This document shows, in pieces, positions 28,043 to 38,137 of a stretch of 48,841 nt of DNA. Origin of the DNA: an uncultured Alphaproteobacteria bacterium. GTDB lineage: Bacteria; Pseudomonadota; Alphaproteobacteria; Micropepsales; Micropepsaceae. The stretch is from assembly GCA_903862715.1 (NCBI GenBank), contig CAIOYY010000017.1, positions 1 through 48,841 of the forward strand, in the 5' to 3' direction. The stretch's first letter is position 1; each line of letters starts with the position of its first letter. Both the position numbers and the translations under genes were made by a program. The notes under the pieces were generated by a model. That model was given only the letters and a program-made list of their open reading frames with translations, was not told the DNA's origin and ran no database searches.

Positions 28043-30331
28043 TCAGACCAGCCGCCCGAGTTCGGCCCTATGCTCGTCGGCATACGCGGTCAGCGCATCC
28101 CGGACGCTAGGCGCGGATAAGGTCGAGAGCCGGTCGAGCACCGGGCGCAAAGCGCGGGTGTCGATGCTGCGGATCAGCATTTTCACAGGACCGATCGACG
28201 CCGCCTGCATGGACAGCGAGGTGATGCCTAGCCCTATCAGCGCCATGGCTTCCAGTGGGCGGCCGGCCATTTCGCCGCAAACCGAAATACTCGGCAGACG
28301 GCCCGCCTTCCCGGCCGTGTCGGTTATGCCGCGCACGAGGTTGAGCACCGCAGGGCTCAGCGTATCGTAGCGGCGTGAAACGACCGGATTGGTACGATCC
28401 GCCGCGAAGATGAACTGCAAAAGATCGTTCGAGCCGATCGACAGAAAATCGGCTTCGGCGAGAATCTGGTTGAGTTCGAACAGAAGCGACGGGACTTCGA
28501 CCATCGCCCCGATATCGACTTTTTCCGGCAGCGGCATGCCCATACGCGAGGCGCGCTCGAGTTCACGATCGATCTGCGCGCGCGCATGCTGAAACTCCGC
28601 GACCTGGCTGATCATCGGAAGCAGAATGCGCAGACGCCGCCCTTCGGCAGCGCTCACCAGCGCACGCACCTGATAGCGCAGCAGGGCCGGTCTATCGAGC
28701 GAGACACGGATGGCGCGCCAACCCAAAGCAGGATTTTCCTCGATGACGCGGCGGCCATAACTCGGCACCTTGTCGCCGCCGAGATCGAGGGTACGGAACA
28801 CGACCGGCTTCGCGCCGGCCGCTTCAAACACTTTGCGGTAGAACTGCACCTGATCTTTCAAACCTGGCATCGCCGCGCCGACCATGAATTGCAATTCGGT
28901 GCGAAACAGGCCTACGCCATCGGCGCCGGATTCATTCAAGTGCGGCAGGTCGACGAGAAGACCGGCATTGATGTTCAGGCTGATGCGCACGCCATCGCGC
29001 GTGACCGCTGGCTCATCGCGGATGGCGGCAAACCGTGCGACGCGCTGGGCGCGCAACGCCTGCTTGGCGTGAAAGGCCACCAGCATGTCCGACATCGGCC
29101 GCAAATGGACATCGCCGGTTTCGCCATCGACGACAATCGTATCCCCTGCCCGCGCGGTGTCGGCAATGCCTTCGACCGTCCCGACCAGAGGAAGGTTCAG
29201 CGAGCGCGCAACAATGGCGATGTGCGAGTTCTGCGTTGCTTCTTCGACGACGAGCCCCGCTATCTGGCTGTGTCCGTAATCCAGAAGCTCGGCTGGGCCC
29301 ATTGCCCGCGCGACGACCACCGATCCGGGCAGCGGCGCATGACTTTCCCAAGGGCTCCCGGCGCGCACCAGATAGCGCACGAGACGGCGCGCAAGATCGT
29401 CGAAATCATGCAGGCGTTCGCGCAAATAGGCGTCGCTGGTGCGGTTCATGCGCGTGCGGGTTTCGTCCTGCACGCGCTCGACCGCAGCTTCCGCGGTGAG
29501 GCCGGAACGTACGGCATCGCTGAGGCGCTGACGCCAGCCCTGATCATTCGCGAACAGGCGATAGGCTTCGATCACTTCGCGGGTTTCGCCGGCAAGATCG
29601 AGGTCGCTCGATTCCAGCATTGCATCGACCGAGGCGCGGAGTTCCAGCAGCGCGTCTTCCAGCCGCTGCAATTCGGCAACCGGATCGTCGGCGATCATCC
29701 GCTCGACCTTCACGCGCGGCTCATGCAGGAATATCTGCCCGATGGCGAGGCCGTCGGCAATCGCGTCGCCGCGATAATGGACCGGCTTGGTCGGCGCGAG
29801 TGTGACGTCTTCCAGTTCGGCGAGATCGTAAAGCGCGCCCTGCGCCACGACTTCGGCGAGTACCATGGCGACGGTCAGCAGCGCTTCGACTTCTTCCTCG
29901 TCATAATGACGGGCGGTCAGGTTCTGTACCGTCAACACGCCGATGACCTGATCGCCGCGCACCACCGGCACGCCGAGAAACGCCTTATAGGGATCTTCGC
30001 CGGTTTCCGGACGGTAGGAGAATTTCGGATGCGCGGGGGCGTCGCTCAAATTGAGCGGCACTGCCGTCTCCACGATCAGGCCGACAAGGCCCTCGCCTTT
30101 TGCAAGACGGGTGTTGTGAACGGCCTGTGCCGACAGACCCTCGGTGGCGAACAATTCCAGCGCGCCGCCCGCCCGCCGGAGGTAAATCGAGCAGACTTCC
30201 GCCACCATATTGGCGGCGATGACCGATACGAGTTTGTTGAGGCGATCCTGTGCACTGGTCTGCTCCGCCATAATCTCGCGTAAGCGGCGGAGTAGCACCC
30301 GCGGGCCGCCAGCTGCGAGAGTTGGCGGCAT
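28043..30331 (-). CDS. ptsP: Phosphoenolpyruvate-protein phosphotransferase PtsP (EI-Ntr)
   Basis: First enzyme of the nitrogen phosphotransferase system; transfers phosphate from PEP to NPr. 762 aa. An N-terminal GAF domain (about residues 15-170), which in relatives senses glutamine, precedes the EI domains. The phosphorylated histidine is H370 in EATQNSHIAIVARSL. The C-terminal PEP-binding barrel has FRTLDLGGDKVPSY, FLSIGSNDLLQFIFAADR and VCGEMAGRPLEAM. The start matches the usual GGPRVLLRRLREIMAE beginning of alphaproteobacterial PtsP. It lies 51 bases after lysC, a conserved pair. NPr and EIIA genes are not in this window. Confidence 0.97.
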   Translation of the reverse strand: MPPTLAAGGPRVLLRRLREIMAEQTSAQDRLNKLVSVIAANMVAEVCSIYLRRAGGALELFATEGLSAQAVHNTRLAKGEGLVGLIVETAVPLNLSDAPAHPKFSYRPETGEDPYKAFLGVPVVRGDQVIGVLTVQNLTARHYDEEEVEALLTVAMVLAEVVAQGALYDLAELEDVTLAPTKPVHYRGDAIADGLAIGQIFLHEPRVKVERMIADDPVAELQRLEDALLELRASVDAMLESSDLDLAGETREVIEAYRLFANDQGWRQRLSDAVRSGLTAEAAVERVQDETRTRMNRTSDAYLRERLHDFDDLARRLVRYLVRAGSPWESHAPLPGSVVVARAMGPAELLDYGHSQIAGLVVEEATQNSHIAIVARSLNLPLVGTVEGIADTARAGDTIVVDGETGDVHLRPMSDMLVAFHAKQALRAQRVARFAAIRDEPAVTRDGVRISLNINAGLLVDLPHLNESGADGVGLFRTELQFMVGAAMPGLKDQVQFYRKVFEAAGAKPVVFRTLDLGGDKVPSYGRRVIEENPALGWRAIRVSLDRPALLRYQVRALVSAAEGRRLRILLPMISQVAEFQHARAQIDRELERASRMGMPLPEKVDIGAMVEVPSLLFELNQILAEADFLSIGSNDLLQFIFAADRTNPVVSRRYDTLSPAVLNLVRGITDTAGKAGRLPSISVCGEMAGRPLEAMALIGLGITSLSMQAASIGPVKMLIRSIDTRALRPVLDRLSTLSAPSVRDALTAYADEHRAELGRLV

Positions 30332-30382
30332 CAGGTGAGCTTTCGTTCCGTATGAAGCATCAGTGACATGGCGACGGGACCG

Positions 30383-31606
30383 TTATTTCGCATCCAGACC
30401 GTATACCGAATGAAGCGCTCTGACAGCCAGTTCGACATATTCCTCGGCGATCAAAACGCTGACCTTGATTTCCGAGGTCGAGATCACCTGAATATTGATG
30501 CCCTTCTCGGACAGCGTTCTGAACATTGTCTGGGCAATTCCGGCATGGGTGCGCATGCCGATGCCGATGATCGACACTTTCGCCACATTGGCGTCGTGGA
30601 TCAGGTCCTTGTAGCCGATATGGGGCGATGCGTTCTGGATGGCCGACAGCGCGCGGTCGAGCTCGGAACGGTTCACCGTGAAGGTGAGATCGGTCTTGCG
30701 ACCGTCTTCCGAGACATTCTGCACGATCATGTCGACATTGACGCCGGCGTCGGCCAGGGGACCGAATATGGCCGCGGCAACGCCCGGCTGATCGGGAACG
30801 CGTAACAGGGTGATCTTGGCCTCATCGCGCGAATACGCGATTCCGGTGACCGGATTCTTTTCCACGATGTCGTCCTCGTCGCAAAGAAGCGTACCGCCGG
30901 GGTCCTCGTCGAATGCCGACAGGACCCGGACCGGGACGCGGTGAAGCATGGCAAGCTCCACCGAGCGGGTCTGTAGGACCTTCGCGCCCAGGGAAGCCAG
31001 TTCCAGCATTTCCTCGAATGATACGCGGTCGAGCCGCTGGGCCTTGGAGACCACGCGCGGATCGGTCGTGTAGACACCGTCTACATCGGTATAGATATCG
31101 CAGCGCTCGGCATGAAGCGCTGCGGCAATGGCGACGGCGCTGGTGTCGGAGCCACCCCGCCCAAGCGTCGTCACGCGGTTGTCGTCGGCGATGCCCTGGA
31201 AACCGGCGATGACGGCTACCTGCCCCTGCGCCAGACGCTCATTCAGCAGCTTGGTCTCGACCCCAAGAATGCGGGCGGAACCATGCATGTTCGAGGTCCG
31301 GATGGGAATCTGCCAGCCGAGCCAGGAGCGTGCGCTGACGCCGATGGCCGACAGCGCAACCGCCAGAAGCCCGGCGGTGATCTGCTCACCCGCCGCAACA
31401 ATGGTGTCGTATTCGCGGGCGTCGTGCAGCGGGCTGAGCTCTTTGGTCCAGCCGACAAGCTTGTTCGTCTCGCCGGCCATGGCCGAAACGACGACGGCCA
31501 CCTGATGGCCATTGTCTACCTCGGATTTCACAATCCGGGCGACATTGCGGATGCGGTTCACGTCGCCAACCGACGTACCGCCGAATTTCATTACAATCTT
31601 GGCCAT
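30383..31606 (-). CDS. lysC: Aspartate kinase
   Basis: Phosphorylates aspartate, the entry to lysine, threonine, methionine and diaminopimelate synthesis. 407 aa from ATG 31606, where the family motif [15 protein letters not shown] begins; the longer open frame crosses the divergent ubiG start. It has [29 protein letters not shown] and [11 protein letters not shown]. Two ACT domains follow at the C-terminus ([37 protein letters not shown]), the regulatory sites for lysine and threonine. Divergent from ubiG with 80 bases between. Confidence 0.97.
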   Translation of the reverse strand: MAKIVMKFGGTSVGDVNRIRNVARIVKSEVDNGHQVAVVVSAMAGETNKLVGWTKELSPLHDAREYDTIVAAGEQITAGLLAVALSAIGVSARSWLGWQIPIRTSNMHGSARILGVETKLLNERLAQGQVAVIAGFQGIADDNRVTTLGRGGSDTSAVAIAAALHAERCDIYTDVDGVYTTDPRVVSKAQRLDRVSFEEMLELASLGAKVLQTRSVELAMLHRVPVRVLSAFDEDPGGTLLCDEDDIVEKNPVTGIAYSRDEAKITLLRVPDQPGVAAAIFGPLADAGVNVDMIVQNVSEDGRKTDLTFTVNRSELDRALSAIQNASPHIGYKDLIHDANVAKVSIIGIGMRTHAGIAQTMFRTLSEKGINIQVISTSEIKVSVLIAEEYVELAVRALHSVYGLDAK

Positions 31607-31686
31607 TTTTTGGGGTCTGGCGCGGGCGTGTTTTGCGGGCCATACATAGACGGCACTTCCGTCAGGCTCAACCGGCTTTCTCGACA

Positions 31687-32454
31687 ATGAGCGACACGAC
31701 AATGCCGCATCCCTCGCCCCGCCCGGCCAGCCATTCGGTTGATGAGTCCGAGGTCGCCAAATTCAGCGCTTTAGCCGCCGAATGGTGGGACCCGAACGGC
31801 AAATTCCGCCCGCTCCACATCTTCAACCCGGTCCGAATAAGCTTCATCCGCGAGGTTGCGGCATCGCATTTCGGACGCGATTCGCGCGCCCTGCGTCCCT
31901 TCGAGGGCTTAAGCCTTCTGGATATAGGTTGCGGCGGCGGGCTCCTGTCGGAGCCGATGGCACGGCAGGGCTTTCAGGTTCTGGGGGCGGACGCCTCCGA
32001 AAAGAATATCCGCACGGCGGAAACCCACGCCGAGGGCAGCGGGTTGACGTTGACCTATCGCGCCATGACCGCCGAGGCGCTGGTTGACGAAGGGCAATCC
32101 TTTGATCTGGTGCTCAATATGGAAGTGGTCGAGCATGTCGCGGACCTTCCCGGCTTTCTGAAATCCTGCGCGTCGCTGATCGCGCCCGGCGGCATGATGA
32201 TCGTCGCGACGCTGAACCGGACGCTGAAAAGCCTCGCGCTGGCGAAGTTCGGTGCGGAATATGTGCTGCGCTGGCTTCCGCCAGGTACACATGACTGGAA
32301 CCGCTTCGTCCGGCCCGACGAACTTCAAGCCTGCCTGGAAGAAGCGGGATTGCAGGCGAAGCGCTTGCAGGGCGTCGCCTTCGATCCGTTGCGGTGGGAA
32401 TGGCAGCTATCGCCCGACACCGGAGTCAATTACATGATCGTCGCTACGCGTTAA
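31687..32454 (+). CDS. ubiG: Ubiquinone biosynthesis O-methyltransferase UbiG
   Basis: SAM-dependent methyltransferase acting twice in ubiquinone synthesis. 255 aa from ATG 31687, with the usual preamble [27 protein letters not shown]. Motif I is [17 protein letters not shown] at 77-93; [13 protein letters not shown] and [14 protein letters not shown] are typical. The last four bases overlap the end of the convergent 725-residue exported protein gene, leaving no room for a separate terminator. Confidence 0.97.
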   Translation: MSDTTMPHPSPRPASHSVDESEVAKFSALAAEWWDPNGKFRPLHIFNPVRISFIREVAASHFGRDSRALRPFEGLSLLDIGCGGGLLSEPMARQGFQVLGADASEKNIRTAETHAEGSGLTLTYRAMTAEALVDEGQSFDLVLNMEVVEHVADLPGFLKSCASLIAPGGMMIVATLNRTLKSLALAKFGAEYVLRWLPPGTHDWNRFVRPDELQACLEEAGLQAKRLQGVAFDPLRWEWQLSPDTGVNYMIVATR

Positions 32455-34628
32455 TCGCTCCGGCTGCTGCTCCAGTCACTGCGGCTGACGTCGTCCGGAC
32501 CGTAGCCCCAAACGCCCGTGAAGCCCGATCCATCCGGCGACAGAGTGAGGATCACTTTACCCTTGTCGTTGGGAAATCCGCGCGAGGGGACCTTGTCCCA
32601 ATAGCCGGTGAAGATGCATCCCGTAGCATCGAGCGTTCCGGAGACATGTCCCTGGTCCCAAGGGTAATTGCCCTCAACGCCACCGCCGCCGCCATTCAGT
32701 GTCATGTCACCCCAGCCCGTCGACCAGGTGCCGTTCCAGAGCGAGGGATCGCAGACGAGACCCGAATTGCCGCCATCGCTGACCGCAGCAGCATCGATAT
32801 AACCGCCCTCCCCGGTAATGGCGGAGAGCGGTTCAAGGCCACGGGTCACCATGGCCTCGCGAACGCTCATCGGTTCGCCCCTGCGAGTGCTGTCATAGAT
32901 GTCGCGCATGGTGACGCCATCATTGAGCGTGATGCGCCCTTCGCGGACAGCCTGGATGTAGCTATCCAGAATATCGCGCTCGAGTTCGCTCATCTGCATG
33001 CGTTCGCTCTCGCCGCCGAAATATTCGGTGAGATTTTCGGAAGCACGCTCGCCCGCTTGAATGGATTGATCGAACACTTCGATGGCCGCGCGATTGACCG
33101 CCTGTCCTGTGACGGTGTTGCGCAAGATCCAGCCGGTCCCTTCATAACTGATGGTCCAGGACCCGAAGGCCGCCGCTAAAGTTGGGTTGGCTTCCAGAAG
33201 CGCGGAGAAGGATGCCGAACCCGCTAGGCCGCGTGCAATGTCCGCCATGCGCGCAAAACGGGCTTCCGCTTCGGCATCGGTGATATTGGGGTCCATCGCC
33301 GACCGCATGGTGTTGTAGTAGTCGCGCATCTGCAGGATGTCGCCCGCGACTTCGATGCCGTTCGCAACGCGTCCTATGCCGTCGAGGATGGCGAGCCCCG
33401 CATTAGCGGCGCGGCGCGCCATGCTGATGTCGTCGGCGGCTTCGGCGAGCGCGCCCCCTGCCCGCGCCGCGTCGGCCAGATCGTCGGCCGCGCCCAGTCC
33501 ATGTTGCTGCCGCGCCGCGGCGGCCACTTCCTGCGCGAAATCAGGGCCATGCTGCAGGCGGATCGCTTCTATGATGCGCCCCTGATCGGCGGCGGGAAGA
33601 CGCGACACCAATTGCGCGATGTCATCGGCGGCCGTTGCACCAAAGGCCGGATTTCTCACCGACACTTCGCTGATCGTGGCCACAAGATCATCGACCGCAT
33701 TGGTCAGCGAATTGGCGCCGACGGAGCCCGCATGCGCAGAATTCAGAAAATTACCGGGCGCGCGCACGGCGCCTGCTTGCGCAAGGGACGCGCGGGCGAG
33801 CGGCGGAAGCCCTTCCTGGGCACGAAGGGCATCGACAGAGGCCTCTATGCGGGAAATATATTTCTGTTCTTGCGCCAGCAGCCGGTGGAGTTCGGCGCGC
33901 TTCAACGGATCGGCGAAGGCCTCCGGATTTTGAAGCATTTCCGTGACAGCCTGCTGCTTCTTGGCTGCAAATTCCTGCATCTCGATGCCGTAATCGCGGA
34001 TGTTGGCGGCGGTCACCTTGCCTCCAGAGCGTGACAGGCGTTCATATTCGGCCGCATTGCGCAGCCGGTAGGCGTCGTTGTTCATCTCCGCGATCTGGTT
34101 GAATTGCTGCGCCGTCACATTGCGCGGATCGGCCATAAAATCGGTGTCGAGCGCATTGTGCCAGTCATTGCGCGGCGGCGTAGCGACGCCGGCATCGGCG
34201 AGATATTGATTGATGCGCTGATTATAGCCGTTCTGCATCCCGGCCACCTGGTCGGGCGAATGCACCACGGTGATGAAATCGGAATCGGTACCAGGACTGA
34301 AACGGGTGCCGCTCGATTGCTGGACGGAGAATTCCGCACCCACGCTGGCCGCGGCGTCTCCCGCAAGCCGTCGATTGGTAGCTGCGAAATCGCCCTGTGC
34401 GGCCTGATAGAGATTGTCGGGAATTTCCCCGTTGAGCGCCGCGGCATTGACGACATTGTTGTTCGCGAAGAGTAGCGCGCGCTGGTACTCGGTAGCCGCA
34501 CCCGCTGCCGTTGCGTTCAACGCCGCGAGCATATCCGGCGTCATCAATTGTGCATGCGCGGGTGCCGACAAAACCAGGAATGAAAAAAGGAATGTGCCCG
34601 TAAGCGCAAAAAAATGGCGCATCGACAT
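32451..34628 (-). CDS. Exported protein of unknown function, 725 aa, with C-terminal beta-barrel-like domain
   Basis: I do not recognise this as a known family. Signal peptide at 1-26 (APAHA-Q). Residues 27-100 are Ala/Asn-rich helical. At 107-117 [12 protein letters not shown], followed by LDTDF around 160-164, loosely resembles the G[ST]...DxD...D pattern of the polymerase-beta nucleotidyltransferase fold. A coiled-coil-like stretch (about 195-275) and an Ala-rich helical centre follow. Around 625-720 the pattern [13 protein letters not shown] ... [14 protein letters not shown] ... GCIFTGYW ... [12 protein letters not shown] looks like the WT/G..MTL sugar- or lipid-binding beta-barrel repeats of many exported proteins; two cysteines there could pair. 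It sits between DUF1178 and ubiG, normally close neighbours. Composition resembles its neighbours. Confidence 0.8.
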   Translation of the reverse strand: MSMRHFFALTGTFLFSFLVLSAPAHAQLMTPDMLAALNATAAGAATEYQRALLFANNNVVNAAALNGEIPDNLYQAAQGDFAATNRRLAGDAAASVGAEFSVQQSSGTRFSPGTDSDFITVVHSPDQVAGMQNGYNQRINQYLADAGVATPPRNDWHNALDTDFMADPRNVTAQQFNQIAEMNNDAYRLRNAAEYERLSRSGGKVTAANIRDYGIEMQEFAAKKQQAVTEMLQNPEAFADPLKRAELHRLLAQEQKYISRIEASVDALRAQEGLPPLARASLAQAGAVRAPGNFLNSAHAGSVGANSLTNAVDDLVATISEVSVRNPAFGATAADDIAQLVSRLPAADQGRIIEAIRLQHGPDFAQEVAAAARQQHGLGAADDLADAARAGGALAEAADDISMARRAANAGLAILDGIGRVANGIEVAGDILQMRDYYNTMRSAMDPNITDAEAEARFARMADIARGLAGSASFSALLEANPTLAAAFGSWTISYEGTGWILRNTVTGQAVNRAAIEVFDQSIQAGERASENLTEYFGGESERMQMSELERDILDSYIQAVREGRITLNDGVTMRDIYDSTRRGEPMSVREAMVTRGLEPLSAITGEGGYIDAAAVSDGGNSGLVCDPSLWNGTWSTGWGDMTLNGGGGGVEGNYPWDQGHVSGTLDATGCIFTGYWDKVPSRGFPNDKGKVILTLSPDGSGFTGVWGYGPDDVSRSDWSSSRSD

Positions 34629-34728
34629 CCGGCCCCCCAGATTCCCTGCGCGATTGGTTCATGACAATCGCCGCAACAGGAAATGATGTTGAGCGGGAAC
34701 GATAGCAGGGGTGTGGCGAGGCGGGAAG

Positions 34729-34743
34729 TGTGCCGTCGGCACA
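34729..34743. terminator. Small hairpin after the DUF1178 gene
   Basis: TGTGCC (34729-34734), loop GTC, GGCACA (34738-34743). No U tract. It lies between the DUF1178 stop and the downstream exported-protein gene. The rest of this 129-base gap shows nothing clear. Confidence 0.3.
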
Positions 34744-34757
34744 GCGTCCAGACGCCG

Positions 34758-35198
34758 TCAGTTCATATCTTCCGGATCGACCGGAAAGGGCGCGATCTCG
34801 ATGCCTTCATCGATCAGCTCTTTCGCCTCGTTCACGGTGGATTCGCCATAGATGTGGCGTTCCTCGGCCTCGCCGTAATGGATTTTTCGCGCTTCCTCCG
34901 CAAAGCGCGGCCCCACATATTCCGCGTTGTTCTCGATGAATTTCCGCAGGCCTGCCGCATATTGGCGAATGGCGTCTGCATTTGCCTTTGCTTCCGGGGT
35001 TACCGGTGCGGCGACGCTGTCAGGCTTCGCAGCCGAACTGACCAAAGCGGGCGCCATCATGGCTTTGCGGATTTTGGAATCGCCACAGAGCGGACAGACC
35101 AGTGTGCCACCCTGTTCCTGGGAGTCGTAGGTTGCGCTATCGGTGAACCAGCCCTCGAATTCGTGTCCGCGCGCGCAGGATAAATTATAGACAATCAC
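34758..35198 (-). CDS. DUF1178 family protein
   Basis: Small cytoplasmic protein of unknown function, 146 aa from GTG 35198. The N-terminus is the family signature: VIVYNLSCARGHEFEGWF with a zinc-ribbon-like C...H then CPLCGDSKIRKAMMAP. I chose this GTG because GAGGA precedes it and family members start at I-Y-L/N. The C-terminal half is helical and ends in DPEDMN. Normally adjacent to the nitrilase and grxC in Alphaproteobacteria, as here (64-base gap). Confidence 0.88.
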   Translation of the reverse strand: MIVYNLSCARGHEFEGWFTDSATYDSQEQGGTLVCPLCGDSKIRKAMMAPALVSSAAKPDSVAAPVTPEAKANADAIRQYAAGLRKFIENNAEYVGPRFAEEARKIHYGEAEERHIYGESTVNEAKELIDEGIEIAPFPVDPEDMN

Positions 35199-35262
35199 AA
35201 CAGGTCCTCGCGAGACGTAACGCGCCCGCATGATCCATAAATGGAACCAGAGGCTGCTTTAA

Positions 35263-36096
35263 TCAAGAAAGATCGTAATCACGATCATGATGCAGCGAGG
35301 GCAGACGCCCGCGAACCGCGGCGATTTCCTCGAGATCAAGTTCCGCCGTGACGATGCCAGGTTCGATTCCACCTTCGGCGAGAATATCCCCCCACGGTCC
35401 GATGATCAGACTGTGGCCATAGGTCTTGCGGCCATTCGCATGCTCCCCGCCCTGCGCCGGCGCCATGACGAAGCAACCATTCTCGACCGCGCGCGCACGC
35501 AACAGAAGATGCCAATGGGCCTTGCCGGTGGTTTCGGTAAAGGCCGCTGGGACAGTGAGAATATCCGCACCTGCTTTGGCGAGCGCGCGATAGAGATGCG
35601 GGAAACGCAGATCGTAGCACACGCTCATGCCTACCCGTCCCCAGGGAAGCGATGCGACCACCGCATTGTGCCCAGCCTCGACCGTATTCGATTCACGATA
35701 GGTTTCGCCGGAAGGAAGCTGCACATCGAACAGATGAATCTTGTCATAGCGCGCTTTCACGTTTCCGTCCGCGTCGATGACGAACGAGCGGTTTGCCGTC
35801 TTGGTTGCCGATGTCTTGATCGCCAGCGAACCGATCATCAGCGTGATCTTGAGTTCGGCGGCCAGTTTGCAAAACAAGGGAAGCGCCGGATCGTCGGCTT
35901 CCGAAAATGTCTTTTCGATTTTGGCGCCACCATCGGGCGCCATCAGTGTGGTGTTTTCGGGCGTGGCAATAAAGGTCGCGCCGGTCTTCGCGGCCTCCCG
36001 AATGAAGCCGGAAGCGACACGGACATTTTCCATAACATCGTCGCCGGAGCGCAACTGAACGCAGGCAACCTGCAATGTGCGTTTGGCTACGGTCAC
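35263..36096 (-). CDS. Carbon-nitrogen hydrolase, Nit1/Nit2 type (omega-amidase or deaminated-glutathione amidase)
   Basis: 277-residue nitrilase-superfamily amidase. Catalytic triad: E47 in TPENTT, K119 in RYDKIHLFD, C160 in GMSVCYDLRFPHLYR. Relatives hydrolyse alpha-ketoglutaramate or deaminated glutathione (metabolite repair). The four-base overlap with glutaredoxin supports a thiol-repair role but does not decide between the two. Cytosolic, complete. Confidence 0.93.
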   Translation of the reverse strand: MTVAKRTLQVACVQLRSGDDVMENVRVASGFIREAAKTGATFIATPENTTLMAPDGGAKIEKTFSEADDPALPLFCKLAAELKITLMIGSLAIKTSATKTANRSFVIDADGNVKARYDKIHLFDVQLPSGETYRESNTVEAGHNAVVASLPWGRVGMSVCYDLRFPHLYRALAKAGADILTVPAAFTETTGKAHWHLLLRARAVENGCFVMAPAQGGEHANGRKTYGHSLIIGPWGDILAEGGIEPGIVTAELDLEEIAAVRGRLPSLHHDRDYDLS

Positions 36097-36353
36097 GCGG
36101 CGTTTAACAGCGGATCGAGTTTGCCTGCGCGTTCCAGCGCATACAGCTCGTCACAGCCGCCGATATGCAACTCTCCGATGAAGATCTGCGGCACGGTCAT
36201 TCTGCCGCCTGCCTTCTGCACCATAGCCTGACGCAGTTTGAAATCGCGGGACACATCGACTTCCTCATAGGGCGCGTTTTTCTCATCGAGAAGACGCTTG
36301 GCGCGAACGCAGTAAGGGCAGATGGGCGTGGTATAAATAAGGGTCTTTTGCAT
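36093..36353 (-). CDS. grxC: Glutaredoxin 3
   Basis: Glutathione-dependent dithiol oxidoreductase, 86 aa from ATG 36353. The active-site CPYC is at C12-C15, and TVPQIFIGELHIGGCDEL holds the cis-proline and glutathione-binding loop. A longer open frame begins 27 bases upstream but adds residues that family members lack. Overlaps the nitrilase gene by four bases and lies 27 bases behind comF. Confidence 0.96.
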   Translation of the reverse strand: MQKTLIYTTPICPYCVRAKRLLDEKNAPYEEVDVSRDFKLRQAMVQKAGGRMTVPQIFIGELHIGGCDELYALERAGKLDPLLNAA

Positions 36354-36380
36354 CGAACAATCAGGGTTTGCGACACCCAT

Positions 36381-37184
36381 TCATATAGTGTGGGACGCAG
36401 GCCGTACAACGCGGGCGAGGGTCAGCGCGTCGATGCGCCCCGCACCGGCCCGTTGCAGCGCTCGAGCGCAGGATTCGAGTGTCGCCCCGGTCGTAAATAC
36501 ATCGTCCACCAGTAGAATATTACGGTTTCGGACCCCGTCCCGCTGATCCTTGGGAACCCGGAATGCGCCCAGCATATTGCGGCGGCGGGCCTTTGCCGAT
36601 GGCATGGAACCCTGGCTGGGGGTGGCGCGGGCGCGCTCCAGCACGAAGGGAGTAAAAGGCTTTCCTGCCGCTTTTGCGAGATGCTGCGCCAGAATCGCGG
36701 ATTGGTTGTAGCGACGCCGCCATAACCGCCAGCGATGTAGCGGCACCGGGACGATAAGGTCCGCGTCCTCCAGCAGCGGCCGCCCCACCCGTTCCAGCCA
36801 ACGAGCAAAGGCAGGCGCGCGATCCAGCCGATCGCCATATTTGAAGGCGAGGATCAGCCCTTTGGAGGCCTCGTCATAATGAACGAGCGATCGCGCCCGC
36901 TGGAACCGCGGCGGTTTGGCGTAACAACCGCCGCAAACCGTGCCTTCGCCGGGATCGATTTCGAAGGGAAGCCCGCAGCACGCGCAGAGCGCACCTTCGA
37001 CGAAGGCCATGGACTGCCAGCAGCTGCTACACAACGCATGCACCTCGGACACGCGTCCACCGCAGGCGACGCAGAGTGGCGGAAAAAGGAAATCGAGGCC
37101 GCCTTTCAAGAGAAGCGGCGGCCATGTTTGCGCGCGTGCCCCTGCGCGCCCGACTGCAATACGCAATTCCCTCATCCCGTTCAT
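36381..37184 (-). CDS. comF: ComF family phosphoribosyltransferase-like protein
   Basis: 267 aa. The N-terminal zinc-finger region has cysteine pairs C38/C41, C52/C55, C67/C70 and C84/C87. The C-terminal type I phosphoribosyltransferase fold has the PRPP loop NILLVDDVFTTGATLESCARAL and PVPLHRWRLWRRRYNQS. In naturally competent bacteria ComF acts in DNA uptake; in others its role is unclear. It heads the comF-grxC-nitrilase-DUF1178 set and is divergent from the methyltransferase by 26 bases. Confidence 0.93.
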   Translation of the reverse strand: MNGMRELRIAVGRAGARAQTWPPLLLKGGLDFLFPPLCVACGGRVSEVHALCSSCWQSMAFVEGALCACCGLPFEIDPGEGTVCGGCYAKPPRFQRARSLVHYDEASKGLILAFKYGDRLDRAPAFARWLERVGRPLLEDADLIVPVPLHRWRLWRRRYNQSAILAQHLAKAAGKPFTPFVLERARATPSQGSMPSAKARRRNMLGAFRVPKDQRDGVRNRNILLVDDVFTTGATLESCARALQRAGAGRIDALTLARVVRPASHTI

Positions 37185-37210
37185 TGGCCTAACAGTAGAG
37201 GGCGACCGCG

Positions 37211-38131
37211 ATGAAAAATGGCCCGAGGCAAGGCGAGTTTATGACCGAAGGACCTCCGCGCATTTTCGACCGCCGCGCTTACCGGGCGCGGCGTGCGCGC
37301 GCCGCAGGGCGCGGAGGCGATGCCTTTCTGGCGGAAACGGCAGCCGAAGCGCTGGCCGACCGCATTCGGGCGGTGAACCGGCACTTCCGCCACGCGCTCG
37401 ATATCGGATCGCGCGGGGCGGGGTTCGGTCAGCTCGCGCCGCTTGCCGATTATTGGGTTCGCGCGCATCCGGCGGGAGAATTTGTGGCGGGGACACGATC
37501 GGTTATCGCCGACGAAGAAGGCCTGCCCTTCGCGGCGGAAAGTTTCGATCTGATCACCAGCGTTCTGTCATTGCACGCGGTGAATGATCTTCCGGGTGCG
37601 CTGATCCAAATAAGGCGCGCGCTGAAACCCGACGGGCTTTTCATGGCGGCGATGTTCGGCGGCGACACGCTGACCGAATTGCGTCAGGCCTTCGCCCAGG
37701 CGGAGGCCGAGCTGACCGGCGGGGTGTCGCCGCGAATTTCCCCCTTTGGCGATGTGCGTGATCTCGGCGGCCTGTTGCAGCGGGCCGGTTTCGCGCTGCC
37801 GGTGACCGATAGTGAACGCACCGTGGTCCGCTACCGCGACACGTCGACCTTGTTTTCGGATTTGCGAAATCTCGGGGAGACCAATGTCCTGGCAGAGCGC
37901 GCCAAAGCCCCGTTGCGGCGCGCAATATTGACGGCGGCGCTAAACGAATATGCATCGCACTTTGCCGATGAGGATGGCCGTTTGCGCGCGAGTTTCGAGA
38001 TAGTCTATCTGACCGGCTGGGCACCACATGAAAGCCAGCAGAAGCCATTGAAGCCGGGTAGCGCGAAGCTCCGTCTCGCCAGCGTTCTGGGAACGGAAGA
38101 ACACCCGACGGGCGAGAAACCCCGCTCCTAA
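37211..38131 (+). CDS. SAM-dependent methyltransferase, BioC/NDUFAF5-like
   Basis: 306 aa from ATG 37211, which follows GAGGG by 8 bases; ATG 37241, nearer the family start IFDRRAYRARR, is an alternative. The SAM pocket is HALDIGSRGAGFGQLA. SFDLITSVLSLHAVNDLPGALIQIRRALKPDG and MFGGDTLTELRQAF match the family of mitochondrial complex I assembly factor NDUFAF5 and the BioC-like alphaproteobacterial proteins. Substrate here unknown. Its stop is 6 bases from that of convergent mutT. Confidence 0.88.
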   Translation: MKNGPRQGEFMTEGPPRIFDRRAYRARRARAAGRGGDAFLAETAAEALADRIRAVNRHFRHALDIGSRGAGFGQLAPLADYWVRAHPAGEFVAGTRSVIADEEGLPFAAESFDLITSVLSLHAVNDLPGALIQIRRALKPDGLFMAAMFGGDTLTELRQAFAQAEAELTGGVSPRISPFGDVRDLGGLLQRAGFALPVTDSERTVVRYRDTSTLFSDLRNLGETNVLAERAKAPLRRAILTAALNEYASHFADEDGRLRASFEIVYLTGWAPHESQQKPLKPGSAKLRLASVLGTEEHPTGEKPRS

Positions 38132-38137
38132 ACGCGT

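Noticed and set aside
28586..30283. 565-codon open frame antisense to ptsP
   Set aside because: It lies wholly opposite a complete, motif-bearing ptsP. Long antisense frames are expected from GC-rich codon usage, and the translation shows no domain.
32451..34628. 725-residue protein as a polymorphic toxin with immunity gene
   Set aside because: No small immunity-like gene follows, the C-terminal domain looks like a binding beta-barrel rather than a toxin, and no secretion-system trafficking domain is recognisable.
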